Below the pieces are notes generated by a model, which did no database searches, was not told where the DNA came from, and was given only the letters and a program-made list of their open reading frames with translations. From contig CAZGMS010000239.1 in the NCBI GenBank assembly GCA_964526915.1, positions 1 to 8,866 on the forward strand: 8,866 bases of DNA, read 5' to 3'. The number at the start of each line of letters is the position of its first letter. The stretch's first letter is position 1. The DNA is from JAHJDR01 sp964526915 (GTDB taxonomy: Bacteria; UBA10199; JADGCS01). The position numbers were made by a program, and so were the translations under genes. Shown piece by piece: positions 7,481-8,866 of this stretch.

Positions 7481-7487
7481 ATTGGAG
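7461..7487. promoter_or_regulatory. Operator-like inverted repeat at the second ATPase promoter
   Basis: CTCCAATA (7461-7468) and TATTGGAG (7480-7487) form a perfect 8-bp inverted repeat with an 11-nt spacer. One arm lies in the -35/-10 spacer. The other runs from the last base of the -10 to one base before the ATG. The right arm contains GGAG, but at one base from the ATG it is too close to act as a normal Shine-Dalgarno. The placement suggests a repressor operator. If transcription starts upstream of the left arm, the stem could instead affect translation. Confidence 0.55.
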
Positions 7488-7488
7488 C

Positions 7489-8658
7489 ATGATCCAAAGA
7501 CTTCTAACCACATCAAATAACAACAGTTTTTTTCTGTTTGGTCCTCGCGGCACAGGCAAAACAACCTGGCTTAAGGATCGTTTTGCGAAAGAAGCCCCTC
7601 TTTGGATTGATCTACTTGATAAGGATGTTGAGGAAAAATTGCTTTTGGATCCATCACGCTTAGCCCAGGAAATAGCCGCGATGAAGTCGTCTAAAGAATG
7701 GGTTGTCATCGATGAAATTCAAAAAGCTCCAAAATTGCTGGATCTGGTTCATAAACAAATCGAAGAGAACAACATCAAATTTGCGCTGACAGGATCAAGC
7801 GCCAGAAAGCTCAAGCGTGGTGCCGCTAATCTTCTGGCAGGCAGAGCTTTTTTGAATTATCTGCACCCACTGACCTTTCGTGAAACACAAAATACTTGGC
7901 CTCTGGAAGATATCATGCGATGGGGGAGTTTGCCCAAAGTATTGAATCTCTCTTCGCAAGAAGAAAAAAAACATTTTCTCAAAACCTACACTCAAGTCTA
8001 CCTCTCAGAAGAGATCGTGGCAGAACAGCTTGTAAGAAATCTCACGCCCTTCAGACGTTTTTTGCCGGTCGCCGCACAGGGAAACGGCCAGATTCTTAAT
8101 TACGCGAATGTCTCCCGTGACATCGGTGTCGACATCAAAACGGTCGAAGCCTACTACGAGATTCTTGAAGATACGTTGATGGGCTTTCGGCTTTACCCCT
8201 ACCTCTCGTCGTTCAGAAAACGCCTGAGTCATAAACCAAAATTCTATTTTTTTGATCCGGGAATAGTCCGAGCTCTTACCAGATCTCTGGACATCCCGCT
8301 TCAACCAAGAACATCTGGTTACGGTGACATTTTTGAGCATGTCGTCATTCTTGAATTCTACAGACTTTCTTCATATTTTCGTTCCGATTATGAACTCGCT
8401 TTTATCAAAACAAAGGATGATGCCGAAGTGGATTTGGTCATCGACAAACCTTCGCACCCACCCATCTTGATCGAAATCAAATCAAAGACGATGATCCAGG
8501 AAAAAGACATATCTTCGCTTCAGCGCCTGGCACGCGATATCAAAGGATCACGCGCATACTGTCTTTCACAGGATCCATCACCGCAAATCATAGGCACAGT
8601 CTCCTGCCTCCCCTGGGAAAAGGGGATATGCGAAATACTGGAATTGCCATCGTCGTAA
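7489..8658 (+). CDS. AAA ATPase, AAA_14/DUF4143 type
   Basis: This is a 389-residue ATPase of the AAA_14 plus DUF4143 architecture. Walker A is GPRGTGKT (18-25). Walker B is WVVIDEIQKA (71-80), with Asp75-Glu76. The family signature FALTGSSARKLKRG (98-111) precedes LLAGRAF (115-121), where Arg119 may be an arginine finger. Residues about 195-240 resemble a winged helix (NYANVSRDIGVDIKTV), and KFYFFDPGIVRAL (251-263) is typical of DUF4143. The C-terminal part has Glu283, Asp315 (EVDLVI) and Glu329-x-Lys331 (IEIKSK), a PD-(D/E)XK-like constellation. The length is normal and the gene looks intact. The ATG at 7489 follows the promoter directly. Such genes are common in bacteria, usually solitary, variable between strains and of unknown role. 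It shares general design, but not close sequence, with the ATPase at 4466-5920. Repeats at 7407 and 8695 flank it, suggesting it arrived as a cassette. Confidence 0.92.
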   Translation: MIQRLLTTSNNNSFFLFGPRGTGKTTWLKDRFAKEAPLWIDLLDKDVEEKLLLDPSRLAQEIAAMKSSKEWVVIDEIQKAPKLLDLVHKQIEENNIKFALTGSSARKLKRGAANLLAGRAFLNYLHPLTFRETQNTWPLEDIMRWGSLPKVLNLSSQEEKKHFLKTYTQVYLSEEIVAEQLVRNLTPFRRFLPVAAQGNGQILNYANVSRDIGVDIKTVEAYYEILEDTLMGFRLYPYLSSFRKRLSHKPKFYFFDPGIVRALTRSLDIPLQPRTSGYGDIFEHVVILEFYRLSSYFRSDYELAFIKTKDDAEVDLVIDKPSHPPILIEIKSKTMIQEKDISSLQRLARDIKGSRAYCLSQDPSPQIIGTVSCLPWEKGICEILELPSS

Positions 8659-8694
8659 GAGAGACAGCTTCCATTTCTTAAGGGCTCCTCATAT

Positions 8695-8723
8695 GGATGA
8701 CGGTGGGGTTTAGAAAATAAAAA
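8695..8723 (+). repeat. 29-bp direct repeat, right copy
   Basis: This copy matches 7407-7435 with three mismatches. In the frame that aligns with the left copy it reads MTVGFRK and ends at TAA 8718-8720. The three changes are GGA to AGA, AAG to AAA (both Lys) and TAG to TAA (both stops). A coding 3' end is therefore preserved, although the frame upstream is closed by TAA 8679-8681. Confidence 0.8.
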
Positions 8724-8866
8724 AACCGCCACAAAGCCTCTCAGACGCGACCTTCAGGGGCGGACTGAAACTTGTTGGCGACTGGCAACTGAGCGACAAA
8801 TGGTACACAGCCATAAACGTTGGCGCAGAATTGAGAGAACCCGTGAACCTTCTCAACTACGCTGAG
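8714..8866 (+). pseudogene. 5'-truncated outer-membrane beta-barrel protein, runs off the window
   Basis: After an in-frame TAG at 8711-8713 the frame stays open to the end of the window. It encodes TFRGGLKLVGDWQLSDKWY, then TAINVGAELREPVNLLNY. Alternating polar and hydrophobic residues with aromatic girdle positions resemble central strands of a transporter or OmpA-family barrel. No ATG precedes the barrel-like sequence, so the 5' part of the gene appears lost, next to the 29-bp repeat. If whole, this segment would lie upstream of a C-terminal end like the one at 7322-7432. The order here is therefore reversed, and the two pieces must come from different copies. The remainder lies beyond the window. 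Confidence 0.5.

Noticed and set aside
8726..8762. CCGCC and GGCGG pairing as a terminator for the second ATPase gene
   Set aside because: Stem of about five pairs with a very long loop and no T-run after it; it lies in the barrel-like coding segment.

Overview
The window comes from a Gram-negative bacterium. The support is two pieces that read like an outer-membrane beta-barrel protein, and an mnmH gene close in sequence to the proteobacterial enzyme. Base composition is moderate, with an AT-rich patch near 5,900-6,030. A deltaproteobacterial or Bdellovibrio-like candidate lineage fits the barrel pieces and the pair of AAA ATPases, but this is a guess. There are no tRNA or rRNA genes, CRISPR arrays, transposases or phage genes.

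Layout. Positions 96-4298 (+) hold one very large gene for a 1,400-residue protein that I cannot assign to a family. It converges on a minus-strand gene at 4466-5920 for an archaeal-type AAA ATPase with a C-terminal PD-(D/E)XK-like domain (ATPase_2/DUF234 type). A 332-nt intergenic region follows, holding a duplicated palindromic operator and a leaderless-type promoter for that ATPase. Next is mnmH/selU (6253-7338, +), the tRNA 2-selenouridine synthase and the only gene identified with high certainty. A second ATPase follows at 7489-8658 (+), of the AAA_14/DUF4143 type, also with PD-(D/E)XK-like residues. It lies between two copies of a 29-bp direct repeat. The first copy, and by its frame probably the second, encodes the last residues of a beta-barrel protein. 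The window ends inside another barrel fragment without a start codon (8714-8866).

The genes do not form one pathway. MnmH is a housekeeping tRNA-modification enzyme. The two ATPases look like independently acquired accessory genes, each with its own promoter. Their promoters share one design: a -10 of TACAAT 5-8 nt before the ATG, and inverted-repeat arms on both sides of the -10. The region from 7322 to the end looks like a recombination site built on duplicated outer-membrane-protein gene ends. The main points for follow-up are the shared ATPase promoter design, the 54-bp duplicated operator, the barrel fragments framing the second ATPase, and the orphan 1,400-residue protein.
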